NCBI GenBank assembly: GCA_963712595.1
Contig: CAVQIM010000003.1
Location: 62,001-126,000, forward strand
DNA length: 64,000 nucleotides
Source of the DNA: VRUE01 sp963712595
Lineage (GTDB): Bacteria > Actinomycetota > Thermoleophilia > Solirubrobacterales > 70-9
Direction: 5' to 3'
Of this stretch, positions 16,221 to 25,356 are shown in pieces. Every line of letters begins with the position of its first letter. Position 1 is the stretch's first letter. The notes beneath the pieces were generated by a model. The model was not told where the DNA came from and made no database searches. It worked only from the letters and a program-made list of their open reading frames with translations. A program made the translations under genes and the position numbers.

Positions 16221-17211
16221 CGAGGAGCTCCTGCTGCGAGAGCCAGTAGAGCAGGCCCAAGGCAGGCAGGACGACGACCGCCGCGATCGCGAAGACGACC
16301 AGCACCGCGTCGAGCGTGGCGCCGGGCGCCGCAGATTGGGAGATCTTCAGCGAGGTCGGCAGCAGGTAGGGGAACTGGGCGACGCCCCAGCTCCAAATCA
16401 CGGCGACGACGGCGCCGATCGCGAGCGGGCGCAGGCCGCGGCGGGTGCCGCGGCGCAGCAGGACGAGCACGGCGAGGCCGCAGAGCGCCGAGACGACGAC
16501 CAGCGGTAGGGCCTCGGCGGTGAGGCGGTCATAGACATAGCGGGCTTCCGAGTGCAGGGCGAAGATGCCGGCAAGGGCAAGGGCCCCGGCGACAAGCGCC
16601 GCCAGCACGGCGCGGCGGGCGAAGTAGCTCTCGAGTCCGGCGTCGCCGGCGCGGCGGGAATCGGAGATGAGGAAGATCGCGGCGAGGTAGGCGCCGCTGG
16701 CGACGAAGAGGGCGCCGACCAGCAGGGGCAGCGGCTGCAGCCAGCTCGAAAAGGCATCGCCGTTGCCGCCCGCCGGCACGTTGCCGGCGGCGACCGCGCC
16801 GACCACGGTCCCCATGAAGAGCGGGGTCAGCACCGAGGAGACGGCGAAGGCCGCCCCCATCGCCCGCCGCACCTCGAGCGAGCGAATCGACTTGCGGAAG
16901 GCGAAGCCGGCGCCGCGCAGGACGATCCCCACCGCCGCCAGTGCCAGCGGCACATACAGGGTCGACATCACCGCGCCGAAGGCCTCGGGGAAGGCGGTCC
17001 AGAGCACAACGAGGATGAAGATCAACCAGACGTGGTTGGCCTCCCAGACGGGAGTCAGCGAGCGCTGGATCAGCGCCCGCGGGCGCTCGCCCTTCTCGGC
17101 GCCGCCGGCGATCAGGTCCCAGAAGCCGCCGCCGAAGTCGGCGCCGCCAAAGACCGCATAGAGGGTGGCGCCGGTCCAGAGGATCGCCGCCGCCACATCA
17201 GCCCGCGTCAT
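16213..17211 (-). CDS. cydB: Cytochrome bd ubiquinol oxidase subunit II
   Basis: 332 residues with eight or nine hydrophobic spans. The first is AAAILWTGATLYAVFGGADFGGGFWDL, the canonical CydB N-terminus in which the G-G-x-D-F-G-G-G-F-W-D-L block is diagnostic. RALIQRSLTPVWEANHVWLIF and FPEAFGAVMSTLY are further family blocks. It forms the membrane complex with CydA that oxidises quinol and reduces O2 at high affinity. The ATG lies 50 bases after the cydA stop, the gap being occupied by a GGGCCT-type hairpin. It overlaps the downstream phosphatase. Confidence 0.95.
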   Translation of the reverse strand: MTRADVAAAILWTGATLYAVFGGADFGGGFWDLIAGGAEKGERPRALIQRSLTPVWEANHVWLIFILVVLWTAFPEAFGAVMSTLYVPLALAAVGIVLRGAGFAFRKSIRSLEVRRAMGAAFAVSSVLTPLFMGTVVGAVAAGNVPAGGNGDAFSSWLQPLPLLVGALFVASGAYLAAIFLISDSRRAGDAGLESYFARRAVLAALVAGALALAGIFALHSEARYVYDRLTAEALPLVVVSALCGLAVLVLLRRGTRRGLRPLAIGAVVAVIWSWGVAQFPYLLPTSLKISQSAAPGATLDAVLVVFAIAAVVVLPALGLLYWLSQQELLGE

Positions 17212-17226
17212 CCCCCAACCCCCCCG

Positions 17227-17273
17227 CCGACGGGCCTCAAATGTGACACATAGGCGTATTTCAGGCCCATCGG
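17227..17273 (-). repeat. GGGCCT/AGGCCC hairpin between cydA and cydB
   Basis: Arms 17227-17242 and 17258-17273 pair at 14 of 16 positions around a 15-base loop. The right arm covers the last codons and stop of cydA. Hairpins with the same arm sequence occur at 26578-26625 and 48441-48478, with half copies at 49638 and 54745. The position suggests a transcript-attenuating or mRNA-end-protecting role between subunit genes. Confidence 0.6.
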
Positions 17274-18649
17274 CCCTTGGGGTTGGGGGCGTAGGGGGTG
17301 TCGGTGGCGGTGTCGTCGTTTTCGCGCCAGCGGCGGGAGAGGGTGCGGAGGACGAGAACAGCGCCGGCGCCGAGGGCGGCATAGAGAACGAGGATCGCTG
17401 CAAAGGCGAACCAGATGCCGTCTGCCTCGGTGACCGCTTCGGAGGTGCGCATATAGCCCTGCACGATCCAGGGCTGACGACCGACCTCGGTGACGATCCA
17501 GCCGCACCAGAGAGCCACGATCGAGGCAACCCCGGAGACCGCGACGGCGCGCAGGAACCAGGGCGTGCGCGGGATCTCGCGCCGCCGCCACCAGACCCAG
17601 CCGAACCAGAGACCGAGCAGGAGCAGCGCGGTGCCGATCCCGACCATCGCGTCGAAGGAGAGGTGGAGCAGGGTGTTGGCGGGGGGACGCTCGTCGGCGG
17701 GGATGTCCTCGAGCCCGATCACCTTGGTGTCGGCGCTGAAGCCGACCAGGAAGGAGTCGAGATCCGGGATCGGGATCGCCCCCTTCACCCCGTCCGAGGT
17801 GCAGATGCCGCCGACGTACTCGGTCTGATGGGTCCCCGTCTTCTCGATGCACTCCATGCCCGCGAACTTGGCCGGCTGATGGTCGGCGACCGAACGCGCC
17901 GCGGTATCGCCGACGAAGAGCTGGATCGGGGTCGCGATGCAGGCGATCGTCAGCGGGATCAGCACCCCCAGCCGATGCAGGCGGTCGCGGCGGCCGCGCA
18001 GCATCCCGACCGCGTAGATCGAGGCGACGAGGAAGCCGGCGACCATGTATGCGGCGAGGATCATGTGGGGTACCTCGTAGCCCCAGGCCGGATTGAAGAG
18101 GACCTTGAACGGCTCGGTTTCGACCACCTTGCCGGCGGCGTCCACGGTGAAGCCCTGCGGCTGGTTCATCCAGGAGTTGGCGGTGACGACGGAGAAGGCG
18201 CCGCCGATCCCGGTCACCACCATCGGCACCCCCGACCAGAAGTGCGCCCAGCCGCTCAGCCGCTTCCAGCCGTAGATGTAGATCGCGAGGAAGATCGCCT
18301 CGGTGAAGAAGAAGATGCCCTCGATCGCGAAGGCGATCCCGAAGGCGTCGCCGAAGCGCTCCATGAAGTTGGGCCAGAGCAAGCCGAACTCGAAGCTGAG
18401 CACGGTCCCCGTGACGGCGCCGACGGCGAAGGTGACGGCCATCGCCTTCGACCAACGCCGCGCCAGCCGCATCGCGTCCTCGTCGCCCCGCTTCAGCCCC
18501 AGCCAGTTGGCGGTGAGGATGATCGCCGGCAGGGCGACGCCGAGGCAAGAGAGGACGATGTGGAAGGCGAGGGTGAACGCCATCAGCTCGCGCGCGGCGA
18601 GCAGGTTCGATGCCGACGCCGCCATCGGGAGCGGGTCGAGCGAGGGCAT
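17261..18649 (-). CDS. cydA: Cytochrome bd ubiquinol oxidase subunit I
   Basis: 462 residues, nine predicted spans. The N-terminal FTLAFHIVLSCLGVALP supplies a haem-ligand His. FGIAFAIEGIFFFTEAIFLAIYIYGW contains the conserved Glu residues of the haem b595/d region, and GWIVTEVGRQPWIVQGYMRT is the GRQPW signature. The region between the middle spans is short, suggesting a CIO-type (short Q-loop) oxidase. The product is the quinol-oxidising subunit of the high-affinity terminal oxidase. The ATG at 18649 lies seven bases after TAGGCT (18657-18662), which overlaps the pgi stop codon. A second in-frame ATG eight codons in is possible. Confidence 0.95.
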   Translation of the reverse strand: MPSLDPLPMAASASNLLAARELMAFTLAFHIVLSCLGVALPAIILTANWLGLKRGDEDAMRLARRWSKAMAVTFAVGAVTGTVLSFEFGLLWPNFMERFGDAFGIAFAIEGIFFFTEAIFLAIYIYGWKRLSGWAHFWSGVPMVVTGIGGAFSVVTANSWMNQPQGFTVDAAGKVVETEPFKVLFNPAWGYEVPHMILAAYMVAGFLVASIYAVGMLRGRRDRLHRLGVLIPLTIACIATPIQLFVGDTAARSVADHQPAKFAGMECIEKTGTHQTEYVGGICTSDGVKGAIPIPDLDSFLVGFSADTKVIGLEDIPADERPPANTLLHLSFDAMVGIGTALLLLGLWFGWVWWRRREIPRTPWFLRAVAVSGVASIVALWCGWIVTEVGRQPWIVQGYMRTSEAVTEADGIWFAFAAILVLYAALGAGAVLVLRTLSRRWRENDDTATDTPYAPNPKGRWA

Positions 18650-18656
18650 GTGCGCG

Positions 18657-18662
18657 AGCCTA
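18657..18662 (-). promoter_or_regulatory. -10 box of cydA overlapping the pgi stop codon
   Basis: On the minus strand TAGGCT begins with the TAG stop of pgi and lies seven bases before the cydA ATG. It fits the leaderless TAGnnT pattern seen at many genes in the window, so cydAB can be transcribed separately from tkt-tal-pgi. Confidence 0.5.
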
Positions 18663-20300
18663 CTCCCCGCGGCGGGCGCTGCGGTAGCGGCGGATCAGCG
18701 CGTTGGTCGAGCTGTCGTGGGCAAGCTTCGGCTCCTCCCCGGCCTCCAGCTCGGGGATGATCGCCACCGCCAGCGCCTTGCCCAGCTCGACTCCCCACTG
18801 GTCGAAGGAGTCGATTCCCCAGATCGCCCCCTGGGTGAAGACGCTGTGCTCGTAGAGGGCGACAAGCGTGCCCAGGGTGTGGGGGTCGAGCCGCTCGGCG
18901 AGGATCGTGTTAGAGGGGCGGTTGCCCTCCATCACCCGGTGCGGCACGATCGGTTCCGGGGTTCCCTCGGCCCGCACCTGCTCGGGCGTCTTGCCGAAGG
19001 CCAGCGCCTCGCTCTGGGCGAAGACGTTGGACATCAAGAGGTCGTGATGGCGGCCGAGCGGGTTGTTGGAGTGGAAGAAGCCGATGAAGTCGCAGGGGAT
19101 CAGCCGCGTGCCCTGGTGGATCAGCTGGTAGAAGGAGTGCTGGCCGTTGGTCCCCGGCTCGCCCCAGAAGATCGCCCCGGTGTCGTAGTCGACCTGGGCT
19201 CCATCCAAGGTGACGTGCTTGCCGTTCGACTCCATCGTCAGCTGCTGCAGGTAGGCGGGGAAGCGGTGCAGGTACTGGTCGTAGGGGAAGACGCCGCAGG
19301 TCTGGGCGCCGAAGAAGTCCCCGTACCAGACGCTCAGCAGCCCCATCAGGGCTGGCAGGTTCTCGGCCAGCGGCGCCTCGCGGAAGTGCTCGTCCATCGC
19401 GTGGAAGCCGGCCAGCATCTCGGCGAAGCGGGCGGGGCCGATCGCCAGCATCGTCGAGAGGCCGATCGCCGCATCCATCGAGTAGCGGCCCCCCACCCAC
19501 TCCCAGAAGCCGAACATGTTCTCGGTGTCGATGCCGAACTCGGCGACCTCCGACGCATTGGTCGAGACGGCGACGAAGTGCTTTGCCACGGCCGACTCGT
19601 CGCCGCCAAGGCCCGCCAGCGACCACTCACGCGCGGTGCGGGCGTTGGTCATCGTCTCCAGCGTGGTGAAGGTCTTCGAGGAGATCACGAAGAGGGTCTC
19701 CTCGGGATCGAGGTCCCGGGTCGACTCGGCGAAGTCGGTGCCGTCGACGTTGGAGACGAAGCGGAAGGTCATCTCGCGGCGGCTGAAGTGGCGCAGCGCC
19801 TCGTAGGCCATCACCGGGCCGAGGTCGGAGCCGCCGATGCCGACGTTGACGACGTTGCGGATCGGTTTGCCGGTGTGCCCGGTCCACTCGCCCGAGCGGA
19901 CCCGCTCGGAGAAGGCGCCCATGCGGTCGAGCGTCTCGTGCACCTCCTTGACCACGTCGACGCCGTCGACGATCAGCGAGCGCTCGCGCGGCATGCGCAG
20001 CGCCACGTGCAACACGGCGCGATCCTCGGAGACGTTGATGTGCTCGCCGGCGAACATCGCTTCGCGGTGCTCCTCGACCCCGCACTCCTTGGCCAGCTGG
20101 CCGAGCAGCATCACCGTCTCGTCGGTGATCCGATTCTTGGAGAAGTCGAGGTGCAGGCCGGCGCCGTCGGCGACCAGCCGCTCGCCCCGCTGCGGGTCGT
20201 CGGCGAAGAGGTCGCGCAGGTGCCGGTCGCGAAGCCCCGCGTAGTGATCCTGCAGCGCGTTCCAGGCGGGCTGCTGGCGCAGCCCCGGCCCGTCGCTCAC
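18660..20300 (-). CDS. pgi: Glucose-6-phosphate isomerase
   Basis: 546 residues, matching the long bacterial form. The signature NVGIGGSDLGPVMAYEAL and the second block GEPGTNGQHSFYQLIHQGTRLIPCDF, which carries the catalytic Glu and His, are present. It interconverts glucose-6-phosphate and fructose-6-phosphate and thereby recycles the fructose-6-phosphate made by transketolase and transaldolase. The GTG start at 20300 overlaps the tal stop (GTGA); the reading frame upstream of this has no family similarity. It is third in the tkt-tal-pgi operon. Confidence 0.96.
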   Translation of the reverse strand: MSDGPGLRQQPAWNALQDHYAGLRDRHLRDLFADDPQRGERLVADGAGLHLDFSKNRITDETVMLLGQLAKECGVEEHREAMFAGEHINVSEDRAVLHVALRMPRERSLIVDGVDVVKEVHETLDRMGAFSERVRSGEWTGHTGKPIRNVVNVGIGGSDLGPVMAYEALRHFSRREMTFRFVSNVDGTDFAESTRDLDPEETLFVISSKTFTTLETMTNARTAREWSLAGLGGDESAVAKHFVAVSTNASEVAEFGIDTENMFGFWEWVGGRYSMDAAIGLSTMLAIGPARFAEMLAGFHAMDEHFREAPLAENLPALMGLLSVWYGDFFGAQTCGVFPYDQYLHRFPAYLQQLTMESNGKHVTLDGAQVDYDTGAIFWGEPGTNGQHSFYQLIHQGTRLIPCDFIGFFHSNNPLGRHHDLLMSNVFAQSEALAFGKTPEQVRAEGTPEPIVPHRVMEGNRPSNTILAERLDPHTLGTLVALYEHSVFTQGAIWGIDSFDQWGVELGKALAVAIIPELEAGEEPKLAHDSSTNALIRRYRSARRGE

Positions 20301-21397
20301 GCCCGGGCCCCGACCTGCGACTCGATCGTCCTCAGCATCTCGTCCCACGACTTCGCAAAGGCCTCCTTGCCCTCCTCCTGCAGCCGCTTGGCGAGCGCGC
20401 CAACGTCGATGCCCGCGTCCCCGAATTCCGCCAGCACCCGATCGCAGTCGCCGCCGTCAGCGGGGACCAGCGCGCCGAGCGCGCCGTGATCGGCAAAGGC
20501 GTGAAGGGTCGGCTCGGGCATCGTGTTGACGGTGAAGGGCGAGGCGAACCCCTCGATGTAGAGGACGTCGGAGGCATTGGGGTCCTTGGTGCCGGTGCTC
20601 GCCCAGAGCAGGCGCTGGGGTCGTGCCCCCTCGTTCATCAACCGCTGCATGCGCGGCGAGTCGAGCAGCTCGCGGTAAGCGCGGTAGGCCTGGAAGCCGA
20701 TCGCCAGGCCGAGCCGGTTGTGCAGCTCGCCCGGCACCTCGCCGCTGACGGCGACGTCCCAGCGGCTCATGAAAATCGAGGCGACCGAGGCGACCTCGGC
20801 GCTTCGCCCGGCCTCTATCCGCCGTTCGATTCCCTTCATGTAGGCGTCTGCGGCAGCGAGATATTGCTCGGCGTCGAACAGCAGCGTGACGTTGATTGGG
20901 ATGCCCGCGAAGATCGACTCCTCGATCGCCGTGAGGCCCGCCTCGGTGCCGGGGATCTTGATGAAGAGGTTGTCGCGCTCCGCTTTGGCGTGCAGGGCGA
21001 CGGCCTCCTCGATCGTCGCTTCGGCGTCGTCGGCGATCAGCGGCGAGACCTCGAGCGAGCAGTAGCCGTCGACCCCGGCGGTGCGCTCGTGGACGCCTTT
21101 GAAGAGGTCGGTGGCGTCGCGCAGGTCGGCGAGCGCCAGCTCGAAGAAGATCCGCTCGGTGGGAGTCGCGCCAATCCCCTCCTCGGTTATGGCGCTGGCA
21201 CTCAGCTCGGCGATCTGCGCGTCGTAAGCGTCGCCGCCCGAGATCGCCTTGTCGAAGATCGTCGGGTTCGAGGTGAGGCCGGTGACCGAGAGCTCCTCGA
21301 TGTAGCCCTGCAGGGTGCCGTCGGCCAGCATCGTGCGGGTGATGTTGTCGAGCCAGAGGCTCTGGCCAATGTCGTGCAGCTTCGCGGTGGGCTTCAT
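20297..21397 (-). CDS. tal: Transaldolase
   Basis: 366 residues, the longer form usual in actinobacteria and cyanobacteria (E. coli TalB is about 317). The N-terminal GQSLWLDNITRTML and VTGLTSNPTIFDKAI are family blocks. The Schiff-base Lys lies in NLFIKIPGTEAGL, and NVTLLFDAEQYLAAADAY follows. It transfers dihydroxyacetone units between sedoheptulose-7-phosphate and glyceraldehyde-3-phosphate. The ATG overlaps the tkt stop by four bases, so translation is probably coupled. Confidence 0.96.
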   Translation of the reverse strand: MKPTAKLHDIGQSLWLDNITRTMLADGTLQGYIEELSVTGLTSNPTIFDKAISGGDAYDAQIAELSASAITEEGIGATPTERIFFELALADLRDATDLFKGVHERTAGVDGYCSLEVSPLIADDAEATIEEAVALHAKAERDNLFIKIPGTEAGLTAIEESIFAGIPINVTLLFDAEQYLAAADAYMKGIERRIEAGRSAEVASVASIFMSRWDVAVSGEVPGELHNRLGLAIGFQAYRAYRELLDSPRMQRLMNEGARPQRLLWASTGTKDPNASDVLYIEGFASPFTVNTMPEPTLHAFADHGALGALVPADGGDCDRVLAEFGDAGIDVGALAKRLQEEGKEAFAKSWDEMLRTIESQVGARA

Positions 21398-23451
21398 GAG
21401 AGCAGCTCCTTCGCGGCCTCGGCCACCCGGTCGGGCGTGAAGCCGAACTTGGTTTGGACGTCTTTCAGCGGCGCCGAGGTACCGAAGGTGTGCATCCCGA
21501 TCTTGACGCCGTCACTACCAACGTAGCGATCCCAACCCATGGTCGAGGCCTCCTCGACCGAGACGCGGGCAGTGACGCTCGGCGGCAGGACCTGGTCGCG
21601 ATAGGCGTCGTCCTGGCGATCGAAGAGCTCCCAGCAGGGGAGGCTGACCACGCGCGAGCGGATGCCGTCGGCGCTCAGCTCCTCATGGGCCGCGATCGCC
21701 AGCGCCACCTCACTGCCGGTCGCGATTAGGATTAGCTCCGGGTCGCTGTCCTCGGCATCGACGAGCACGTAGCCGCCCCGGCGCAAGCCCTCGGCCGACG
21801 CGTACTTAGAGCGGTCGAAGACCGGCACGTTTTGCCGCGTGAGGACAAGCGCGACGGGCTGGTGGGTGCGGTCGAGCGCCACCCGCCAGGCCTCGGCGAC
21901 CTCGTTGGCGTCGGCGGGGCGGATCACGTCGAGGCCGGGGATCGCCCGCAGCGAGGCGAGCTGCTCGACCGGTTGGTGCGTCGGCCCGTCCTCGCCGAGA
22001 CCGATCGAGTCGTGGGTGAAGAGGTGGATCACCGGCAGCTCCATCAGCGCCGAGAGGCGGATCGCCGGCCGCGCGTAGTCGGAAAAGGTGAGGTAGGTGG
22101 ACCAGAGCGAACGCAGCTTGGAGAGCGAGAGGCCATTGGAGATCGCCGCCGACTCGTGCTCGCGAATGCCGAAGTGGAGCTGGCGGCCGTCGTAGGCGCC
22201 GGGCTCGAAGTCGTGGGCCCCGTCGAAGCCCAGCCGCACCGAGGTCGAGTCGGTGAGGTCGGCGGAGCCGGCGAGCAGCCAGGGCAAGCGCTCGGCGATC
22301 GCGTTCTCTACTTGCTGGGAGGCCTTGCGGGTGGCGATCCCCTTCTCGTCGGCCTCGAAGCTGGGAATCCCGGCGTCCCAGCCCTGTGGGAGCTGGCGCC
22401 TCTGCATCGCCTCGATCTCTGCCGCGAGGTCGGCGTTCTCCTTCGCGTAGTCCTCGAGCCGCCGTTCCCACTTGGCCCGCAGCTCACCGCCGCGCACGCC
22501 GATGCCCTCGGCGAAGCGCTCGCGGACGCCGTCGGGAACGAGGAACTGGGCGTCCTCGGGCCAACCGTAGGCGCGCTTGGTCTCGCGTACCTCCTCCTCG
22601 CCGAGCGGCTCCCCGTGCGCCGCCGGGGTGTCGACCTTGTGCGGGGAGCCCCAGCCGATGTGGCTGTCGACGACGATCAGGGTCGGTCGCCCCTCCTCGC
22701 CCTTGAACTCCTCGAAGGCGGTGGCGATCAGGTCGGTGTCGTTGGCGTCGCCGACCCTGGTCACGTTCCAGCCGTAGCCCATGAAGCGCGCAGCGACGTC
22801 GTCGTCGTAGGTGATCTGGGTCTTGCCGTCGATCGTGATGTGGTTGTTGTCGTAGATCCAGCAGAGGTTGTCGAGCTTCAGGTGGCCGGCGATCGAGGCG
22901 GCTTCTCCGGAGACGCCCTCCATCAGGCAGCCGTCGCCGGCGATCGCGTAGACGTCGAAGTCGAAGAGCTCGAAGCCGGGCCGGTCGTAGCGGGCCGATT
23001 GCCACTTCGAGGCGATCGCCATCCCAACCGAGGTGGCGACGCCCTGGCCCAGGGGCCCTGTCGTCGTCTCGACTCCCGACGTCCAGCGGTACTCGGGGTG
23101 CCCGGGCGCACGCGAGTCGAGTTGGCGGAAGCTCTCGATGTCCTCGATGCTGACCGAGGGCTCGCCGACGACCTCGTAGTCAGGATCGACGGCCTTGACG
23201 GCGGCGAGGTGGAGCAGCGCGTAGAGCAGCATCGATGCGTGGCCCGCCGAGAGCACGAAGCGATCGCGCCCGGGCCAGATCGGGTCGTCGGGGTCGAAGC
23301 GCAGAAAGCGCTGCCAGAGCGTGTAGGCGACCGGCGCCAGCGCCATCGGCGTCCCCGGATGGCCCGAGTTGGCCTTCTGGATCGCATCGATCGAGAGCGT
23401 GCGGATCGTGTCGATGCAGAGCTGGTCGATATCGCGCTCGCCGGCTGCCAT
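21394..23451 (-). CDS. tkt: Transketolase
   Basis: 685 residues. N-terminal NSGHPGTPMALAPVAYTLW holds a conserved active-site His. The thiamine-diphosphate motif is GDGCLMEGVSGEAASIAGHLKLDNLCWIYDNN. The Pyr domain has HDSIGLGEDGPTHQPVEQLASLRAIPG, and the C-terminal domain contains GWDRYVG. It moves two-carbon ketol units in the non-oxidative pentose phosphate pathway, using ThDP and Mg. The ATG lies seven bases after TAGGAT (23459-23464), so this is the first gene of tkt-tal-pgi and probably leaderless. Confidence 0.97.
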   Translation of the reverse strand: MAAGERDIDQLCIDTIRTLSIDAIQKANSGHPGTPMALAPVAYTLWQRFLRFDPDDPIWPGRDRFVLSAGHASMLLYALLHLAAVKAVDPDYEVVGEPSVSIEDIESFRQLDSRAPGHPEYRWTSGVETTTGPLGQGVATSVGMAIASKWQSARYDRPGFELFDFDVYAIAGDGCLMEGVSGEAASIAGHLKLDNLCWIYDNNHITIDGKTQITYDDDVAARFMGYGWNVTRVGDANDTDLIATAFEEFKGEEGRPTLIVVDSHIGWGSPHKVDTPAAHGEPLGEEEVRETKRAYGWPEDAQFLVPDGVRERFAEGIGVRGGELRAKWERRLEDYAKENADLAAEIEAMQRRQLPQGWDAGIPSFEADEKGIATRKASQQVENAIAERLPWLLAGSADLTDSTSVRLGFDGAHDFEPGAYDGRQLHFGIREHESAAISNGLSLSKLRSLWSTYLTFSDYARPAIRLSALMELPVIHLFTHDSIGLGEDGPTHQPVEQLASLRAIPGLDVIRPADANEVAEAWRVALDRTHQPVALVLTRQNVPVFDRSKYASAEGLRRGGYVLVDAEDSDPELILIATGSEVALAIAAHEELSADGIRSRVVSLPCWELFDRQDDAYRDQVLPPSVTARVSVEEASTMGWDRYVGSDGVKIGMHTFGTSAPLKDVQTKFGFTPDRVAEAAKELLS

Positions 23452-23475
23452 CGTCTCGATCCTATTCCCCGCCGA

Positions 23476-25275
23476 TCACGGCTCGATGCGGGAAATGGTG
23501 CCGTCGCCGTTGTTGGCGACCCAGACGGCTTCTTCGCCGACGACCACCGCGCCGGGATCGGGGCCCACCCCGACGGGGTCGCCAACCGGCTCGCCGCTGT
23601 CGAGGTCGATGCGGGTGACCGTGCCGTCGGTCGCGTTGGCAACCCAGACGACGCTGGTGCCGGCGTCGATCCCGCCGGGCCGGCCCCCGACTTCGACCGG
23701 CTCGCCGAGCCTCGAGTTGATCGAGGGGTCGACGCGGGCGACGCTGGCGGAGCGGCTGTTGGCGACCCAGACGTAGCCGTTGCCGACGGTGATCCCGGCG
23801 GGGCCGCGACCGACCGGGATCGGAGCGCCGGGGACCGCGTCGCCGAGGTCGACGCGACGGATCGCGCCGGTGGTCGCGCTGCTGACCCAGAGCCCGCCGG
23901 CGCCGACGGCGAGGCGCAGGGGTGCGGCGTGGGGCGCGAGCCCGCGTCGGTAGACGGAGCTGCCCGAGACGTTGACCACTGTGATCCCCGCCCCTGCCTC
24001 GTCGGCGACCCAGACGCGTTTGCCGCCGAAGGCGATCGCCCCGGGCTCCCCTCCCACGCCGATCCTCTTCGTCACCCTGCCGCTGCCGGGATCGACGCGC
24101 AGCAGCTCGCCGGTGCGGGGGCTCGAGACCCAGACCGCGCCCGCGCCGTAGGCGACACCGGAGATGCCGGCCCCCAGGTGCAGCGGCCGGCCCACGACCT
24201 CGCGGGAAACCGGGTCGACCCGCGAGAGGGTGCCGTCGCGCCCGCTGGTCGCCCAGACCGCACCGCCACCCACCGCTAGGCGCAGCGGGCCTTTGCCGAC
24301 GGGGATCGGCGAGGAGACCGAGGGACCACCGCCGCTGAGCAAGGCGAAGATAAGGGCGGTCGCGCCGGCGACGACCGCCACCCCGGCACCGAGCCATTGC
24401 CTCGCCCTCGTCGTCAGTCGCCGCCGGCCTCCGCCGGGAGCGCCGATGGGGACCGTCGGCCGCTCCTCGCGGGTCGAGAGCACCCGGGTCGCCGCCGGTG
24501 CCGTGCCCTGATGCTCGCGGGCGGCCGCGATCAGCTCGCCAGCGGTCCGGTAACGATCGGCCGGGTCTTTCGAGACCGCCCGCTCGATCACGGCAGCGAT
24601 CCCCTGCGGGATCTCCGGCTCGGTGTCGGCTTCCCCGCGCGCAAAGGGGGCGATCCCGGTCAGCGCCTCGTAGAGGACGCAGCCGAGCGAGTAGATGTCG
24701 GCGGCCGGGCCGACCCGCCCCCCGCGCCACTGCTCGGGCGCCATGTACTCGACCGTGCCGACGATCGAGGCGCTGCTGCCCACGCCGGTCCCCTCGAACG
24801 CCTTGGCGAGGCCGAAGTCCGAGAGATAGGCACGATCGCCTTCGACCAGGATGTTGTGCGGCTTGACATCGCGGTGGACGATGCCCGCCGCGTGCGCCGC
24901 GTCGAGGGCATCGGCGACCTGACCCAGCAGGCCGACCGCCCGCGCCGGCGCCAGGGTCCCCTCGCGGTCGATCAGCCGGCGCAGGTCGCCGCCCTCGACC
25001 AGGCGCATGGCGACGATCAGCTCGCCCTCCTCCTCCCGCGCGTCGAAGACCGGCACCACGCTGGGGTGGTCGAGGCGAGCGGCGAGGCGGGACTCGCTGA
25101 GGAAGCGCTCGCGGAAGCCCTCTTTGCCGGCCAGCTCGCGAGCAATCACCTTCAGCGCAACCGGTCGTTCCAGCGCCAGCTGCGTCGCCCGGTAGACGAC
25201 GCCCATGCCGCCGCGGGCGATCAGCGCGTCGAGCCGGTAGCCAGCGAGGGTCGAGCCGATGGCGGGTTCACCCAC
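23476..25275 (-). CDS. Membrane Ser/Thr protein kinase with extracellular beta-propeller sensor
   Basis: 599 residues. An N-terminal Hanks-type kinase domain (12-265) has a Gly-rich loop RGGMGVVYRA, K42, HRDVKPHN (D136), DFG (153-155) and GTVEYMAPEQ, all catalytic residues being present. One membrane span follows at about 294-314. The outer part holds repeated 40-42-residue blades of the pattern AVGGGAVWATSG-RDGTLSRVDP (YVTN/NHL-like), predicting a propeller. Actinobacterial PknB-type kinases usually carry PASTA repeats instead, so the sensed ligand probably differs. TATAAC lies six bases before the GTG start. It lies 24 bases upstream of tkt but on its own promoter. Confidence 0.93.
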   Translation of the reverse strand: MGEPAIGSTLAGYRLDALIARGGMGVVYRATQLALERPVALKVIARELAGKEGFRERFLSESRLAARLDHPSVVPVFDAREEEGELIVAMRLVEGGDLRRLIDREGTLAPARAVGLLGQVADALDAAHAAGIVHRDVKPHNILVEGDRAYLSDFGLAKAFEGTGVGSSASIVGTVEYMAPEQWRGGRVGPAADIYSLGCVLYEALTGIAPFARGEADTEPEIPQGIAAVIERAVSKDPADRYRTAGELIAAAREHQGTAPAATRVLSTREERPTVPIGAPGGGRRRLTTRARQWLGAGVAVVAGATALIFALLSGGGPSVSSPIPVGKGPLRLAVGGGAVWATSGRDGTLSRVDPVSREVVGRPLHLGAGISGVAYGAGAVWVSSPRTGELLRVDPGSGRVTKRIGVGGEPGAIAFGGKRVWVADEAGAGITVVNVSGSSVYRRGLAPHAAPLRLAVGAGGLWVSSATTGAIRRVDLGDAVPGAPIPVGRGPAGITVGNGYVWVANSRSASVARVDPSINSRLGEPVEVGGRPGGIDAGTSVVWVANATDGTVTRIDLDSGEPVGDPVGVGPDPGAVVVGEEAVWVANNGDGTISRIEP

Positions 25276-25300
25276 GCCGCGGTTATATCGCCGTAGAACG

Positions 25301-25337
25301 ACGAAGGGCCCCCTCCAACCTCGAGGGAGCCCTTCGT
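25301..25337 (-). terminator. Hairpin terminator after the TolB-like gene
   Basis: Arms 25301-25315 and 25323-25337 pair at 14 of 15 positions with a seven-base loop, 20 bases beyond the stop of the gene at 25357. On the minus strand it is followed by CGTTCT rather than a T-run. It also lies just upstream of the kinase promoter, separating the two transcripts. Confidence 0.65.
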
Positions 25338-25356
25338 GCTGGAGCCGGGGGGAGTC

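Noticed and set aside
25301..25337. Considered as a member of the GGGCCT hairpin family
   Set aside because: Its arms (ACGAAGGGC...) do not share the family ends; it is an ordinary terminator-type hairpin.
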